From the NCBI RefSeq assembly GCF_030913635.1, contig NZ_CP133188.1, forward strand, positions 3,224,001-3,288,000: 64,000 bases of DNA, in the 5' to 3' direction. Positions 61,644-64,000 of the stretch are shown one piece after another. Made by a program: the position numbers and the translations under genes. The number at the start of each line of letters is the position of its first letter. The first letter of the stretch is position 1. This DNA is from Sedimentibacter sp. MB35-C1 (GTDB taxonomy: Bacteria; Bacillota; Clostridia; Tissierellales; Sedimentibacteraceae). Below the pieces are notes generated by a model. The model saw nothing but the letters and a program-made list of their open reading frames with translations, was not told the origin of the DNA and ran no database searches.

Positions 61644-63296
61644 TCACATACCTTCAAACTTCATTTCATATTTTTGTTCTGTAATTCCCATTTCTTCAGC
61701 GGTTTTCAGGCTCCAATCATGAGAGTTCCAAAGACTTACATATACCTCCTTGCCGTTACACTTAATTTCACGCTGCTCGAGGCCTTCTCCAAAGCCGTCA
61801 GAGCATTGACCCTCGATGGCTTCCTTAATTTTTATAAGCTCTCCTTGATTTAAGGGTGCATTAAGAGTAAGAACTGCAACTCCCATCAGCTCTCCATCAA
61901 TTACTTCTACATCAAACAGATACTTTTGTACTTTTGCATTCACCGTATCGGGCTGATCATAGTAATCCATCATGCCACGCTTTTCATCATCCAAACGATG
62001 ATTTATAATAGCAGTTCTTATTTCATCTTCATAGGAACTTAGTTCTTCAGAATACACATCTATTTCATAATCTACCTGATAAAGATCCCCATAGTCATTT
62101 TCATCCTGATAGGTAACAGCCCTAAGAGGCATATACAGTTTAAGCTCCTGCGGTTCGTGCAGCTCTTTAATTTTAAGCCCGATATTTTTATTCAAAATTC
62201 CCTGCATTTCCAGGTCATATCCGTGGTAAAGTAGATAACCTTTAGAAGTAAATGCCCCGGTTTCACGGCTGATTTTGTCCTGCCCATAGGATTTAAAGTC
62301 GATGTAGTCCTCCAAATTTTTGTCATATTCAAAGCGACCGCTTTCGCAAATCATATATCTGCCGTATTGCTCCAGAGTGTGGATATCGGGAAAACTTTCA
62401 AACTCATACATACAGCCTGCCAGCGTTTTAAGTTCCTCTCCTTTAGTGATTTTTACAAAGGCTGCAAGTTCAGATAAAGATATAACCTCACGCTGTCCCA
62501 TCTCCTTAAAAATTTCGGCAAATTGGTTGAGGGCATATAGGTCTGACTGATCTTTAACTGCCATATCTGCAAGGTTATCAGGTATATTGTGTTCTTCTAC
62601 CTGCCAGTGGATTTCTTCAAGACTCTTTGCGCCTAATCGCTCTAAAGCCTTGTTCATCTCACTCTGCTCCATAGGCAGATAAAGATATTCGCTACGATTT
62701 TGAGCACTCAGAAGCAGTGTAATAGGAGTATTCTCATATTGGTAATAGGGAAAGTTTCTGCCGTCATAGGTCTGTACAATCTCATTGCTGTTTCTATACA
62801 CCACTCCATATGGTGTTATCACAGGATTAGGGTTTTCTGCAATCATGCTTTCAAAGTATTTTCGTCCGTCAAGGCTCTCTAATTCCTCTGTGCTGACTGC
62901 CATTTGCTCCGTTAGGTATATCTGCCTGCCTACGGCATTTAAGTCGCTAAAATCGGCTACAAGGCTGTAACAATGGGTATTAAAACTGAGGTTAATAAGC
63001 TCCGTCATTGTTTCAGCTTTTTCGGCATAAGCAGCTGCATAAAAGGTTGCAAGCTCCTTTTGATCGAAGCTGTCCAATCGCTTCATCAGGAAGTTTAACT
63101 CATCAAGATTTACTGTTTTATCAGAGAGCAGGGTCGACAACCTTTCATTGTTATGGACGCTGCCGATTTTAATCTCTGTTTTTGTAGTATTGGCGACACC
63201 AAGACTGTCGCATAAAATCTGCAGTTCTTTTTCCTTACTGGGATAAGTAAGGTTTTGATAATTGTTTTCATGCATACATTGAATCATTGCTCGCAT
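61644..63296 (-). CDS. ardA: ArdA-domain antirestriction protein (fused form)
   Basis: The 550-residue product contains an ArdA-like DNA-mimic domain in its first half (SLVADFSDLNAVGRQIYLTEQ and LESLDGRKYFESMI). An acidic second half lacks a clear name. ArdA proteins mimic DNA and block Type I restriction on entry into a new host. The product is much longer than the usual 160-180 residue ArdA. GGAGGAAAAAGAT precedes the ATG and overlaps the preceding gene by 13 bp. Confidence 0.8.
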   Translation of the reverse strand: MRAMIQCMHENNYQNLTYPSKEKELQILCDSLGVANTTKTEIKIGSVHNNERLSTLLSDKTVNLDELNFLMKRLDSFDQKELATFYAAAYAEKAETMTELINLSFNTHCYSLVADFSDLNAVGRQIYLTEQMAVSTEELESLDGRKYFESMIAENPNPVITPYGVVYRNSNEIVQTYDGRNFPYYQYENTPITLLLSAQNRSEYLYLPMEQSEMNKALERLGAKSLEEIHWQVEEHNIPDNLADMAVKDQSDLYALNQFAEIFKEMGQREVISLSELAAFVKITKGEELKTLAGCMYEFESFPDIHTLEQYGRYMICESGRFEYDKNLEDYIDFKSYGQDKISRETGAFTSKGYLLYHGYDLEMQGILNKNIGLKIKELHEPQELKLYMPLRAVTYQDENDYGDLYQVDYEIDVYSEELSSYEDEIRTAIINHRLDDEKRGMMDYYDQPDTVNAKVQKYLFDVEVIDGELMGVAVLTLNAPLNQGELIKIKEAIEGQCSDGFGEGLEQREIKCNGKEVYVSLWNSHDWSLKTAEEMGITEQKYEMKFEGM

Positions 63297-63511
63297 ATCT
63301 TTTTCCTCCTTTGATTAATTTTTTGCATATCGGTTCTTAGGCAATCTCCTTCACGGCTATAACATAAAAAGCCGTGGGATGCATAAGGGCATTCTCCACA
63401 GCTTTTAAAGGGGCCAACAAGGCGAGGGGGCGGATCAGGCTTGCCGGTACTTGTAAGGCTTTCAGAATCGTAACAGGCAAATTTTCTATTTCGTTTGTAT
63501 TTTACAAGCAT
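63284..63511 (-). CDS. Small Cys-rich ICE protein
   Basis: The ATG at 63511 (MLVKYKRNRK) has AAAGGAC upstream. The 75-residue product has a Cys cluster (SCGECPYASHGFLCYSREGDC) that may bind zinc or an iron-sulfur centre, and a basic end. It overlaps the ArdA start by 13 bp, so translation is coupled. Probably regulatory. Confidence 0.6.
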   Translation of the reverse strand: MLVKYKRNRKFACYDSESLTSTGKPDPPPRLVGPFKSCGECPYASHGFLCYSREGDCLRTDMQKINQRRKKICEQ

Positions 63512-63531
63512 ATCGTGTCCTTTCTGAAAAC

Positions 63532-63580
63532 AAAAAAGCCGGAGAGTTAGAGTGCAATGATGCACTTTAACTCTTCGGCT
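63532..63580 (-). terminator. Strong terminator/attenuator upstream of the small Cys-rich gene
   Basis: Minus strand: a stem of about 20 bp with few mismatches (63580-63561 with 63556-63537; ends AGCCG/CGGCT) and a 4-base loop, followed by T6. It lies just upstream of the ArdA leader gene. Confidence 0.85.
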
Positions 63581-63694
63581 ATATATGTTTTTCTATAGTT
63601 ATTTTATTTTATAATTCCTTTTATCATAAAATGATTTTGCATCATTTTGAGGGCTATATCTGAAAAATCACCTTCTGCATCAGTATTTTTCGCT

Positions 63695-63735
63695 GAAAAA
63701 GGGGTCTAAAATCGTGCATTTTTAACCCCTTTTTC
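63695..63735. terminator. Bidirectional terminator at the ICE right end
   Basis: GAAAAAGGGGT (63695-63705) pairs perfectly over 11 bp with ACCCCTTTTTC (63725-63735). The A/T ends give T tracts on both strands. A further TTTTTTACCCC copy at 63743-63753 looks like a repeat. Confidence 0.65.
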
Positions 63736-63755
63736 TACTCATTTTTTACCCCTAA

Positions 63756-63773
63756 ACCACTACATGTAGTGGT
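63756..63773. repeat. Perfect 18-bp palindrome beside the rlmD stop
   Basis: ACCACTACATGTAGTGGT reads the same on both strands, 6 bp downstream of the rRNA methyltransferase stop codon. Related GTAGTGGT bases also occur inside the last codons of that gene at about 63797-63804. A candidate recombinase-binding or attachment site. Confidence 0.5.
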
Positions 63774-63779
63774 CAAACT

Positions 63780-64000
63780 CTATATTTTGTCTTTTGAACC
63801 ACTACGCTGCATCAGAATCACGCATTCAACGTGCTCCGTACCCGGGAACATATCAACAGGTATTGCTGTCTTGGCTTCGTAGCCTCTTTTTGTGAGATAG
63901 GCTAAATCCCTCTCTAATGTTACGGGATTGCAGGAAATGTAGACTATCTTTTTGGGATTGATTGAAATCATCGAATCTAAGAACTGCTCTGTGCTGCCTG
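63780..64000 (-). CDS. rlmD: 23S rRNA uracil-C5 methyltransferase, 3' end (5' end beyond window)
   Basis: The frame enters from the right edge and ends at TAG 63780. The visible part, with IVYISCNPVTLERDLAYL and EHVECVILMQR, is the C-terminal catalytic region of RlmD/RumA (TrmA-family) enzymes that methylate U1939 in 23S rRNA. The gene is a known ICE target; its last codons (SGSKDKI) may be supplied by the inserted element. The frame appears intact up to the edge. Confidence 0.9.
   Translation of the reverse strand, partial: GSTEQFLDSMISINPKKIVYISCNPVTLERDLAYLTKRGYEAKTAIPVDMFPGTEHVECVILMQRSGSKDKI

Larger units (their letters stand above)
11090..63779. mobile_element. Integrative and conjugative element (right end near rlmD; left end approximate)
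   Basis: The span carries relaxase, coupling protein, VirB4, VirB6-like, VirB3-like and pilus genes, ArdA antirestriction, SpoVG and YodL proteins, and a Tn916-Orf7-like sigma factor. This is a full conjugation set of the Firmicutes ICE type. The right end abuts the 3' end of an rRNA uracil methyltransferase gene, a known ICE integration target. The left end is placed at the sigma-factor terminator only because gene content and composition change there. No integrase or recombinase was found inside, so the true left end may lie elsewhere, including beyond the window. Confidence 0.6.

Noticed and set aside
1-64000. tRNA or rRNA genes as integration targets
   Set aside because: I saw no cloverleaf-like or rRNA-like stretch on either strand; the rlmD end is the only recognised target.

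Overview
The window looks like DNA from an anaerobic gut-type Clostridium relative (class Clostridia; family not resolvable by eye). Evidence for this is AGGAGG-type ribosome binding sites, Gram-positive lipoprotein signals, SpoVG, SLH-type wall anchoring, and a conjugation gene set full of domain families typical of Clostridia elements (DUF3846, DUF3852, DUF4320, YodL, DUF4314). Base composition is mixed. Roughly the first 9 kb looks clearly richer in G+C than the rest, so the window joins DNA of different origin.

Region 1 (1-9.0 kb, all minus strand) is a run of eight poorly characterised envelope proteins. They include a zinc-ribbon membrane protein with a gluzincin protease domain (cut by the window edge), three lipoproteins, a long secreted Gly/Ala-rich protein coupled to a zinc-ribbon multi-pass membrane protein, and two small membrane proteins. 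Region 2 (9.1-10.8 kb, minus) is a two-gene operon: an excisionase-type HTH protein and a 12-TM MFS-like/LuxR fusion regulator, with a recognisable promoter and terminator.

Region 3 (11.1-12.0 kb, minus) holds a Tn916-Orf7-like sigma factor behind a leader with mutually exclusive hairpins, and a 52-residue protein. Region 4 (12.1-24.8 kb, all plus strand) is a tightly packed putative defence island. In order it holds a small Cro/CI-type regulator, an ABC-three-component (ABC-3C) triad (zinc-finger effector-like protein, small winged-helix-like middle protein, SMC-like DUF2326 ATPase), a Type III-like methyltransferase and helicase/nuclease pair, a DUF262-HNH protein, a macro-domain/HTH fusion, a GIY-YIG-like protein and a VWA protein. 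A strong terminator closes it.

Region 5 (25.0-63.7 kb, nearly all minus) is the backbone of an integrative and conjugative element. Read from right to left along its transcription it has ArdA antirestriction, DUF4314, SLOG, Dam methylase, YodL and SpoVG genes; then an SLH/Ig-repeat surface protein and a complete Tad/Flp-type pilus assembly operon. These are followed by secreted proteins, a VirB6/TrbL-like channel, a C5 methyltransferase with an unusual repeated insert, VirB3/PrgI-like, TrsD-like and VirB4 proteins. Next come an amidoligase plus gamma-glutamylcyclotransferase pair, an M23 peptidase, a mobilisation accessory protein, a MobP-type relaxase fused to Sel1 repeats, a toprim protein and a VirD4/TraG coupling protein. 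A plus-strand AraC-GyrI regulator interrupts the backbone at 43-44 kb. The right edge is the 3' end of an rlmD/rumA-type 23S rRNA uracil methyltransferase, a known ICE target, so 63.7-63.8 kb is the likely right junction. No integrase or large serine recombinase is visible, so the left junction is unresolved.

The genes fit a picture of a conjugative element that makes both a type IV secretion channel and a Flp-type pilus, methylates and protects its own DNA, and carries a multi-layer defence island. The most novel points are the ABC-3C/Type III/DUF262/macro/GIY-YIG/VWA composite, the Tad pilus-conjugation hybrid, the relaxase-Sel1 fusion, the methyltransferase repeat insert and the amidoligase pair.
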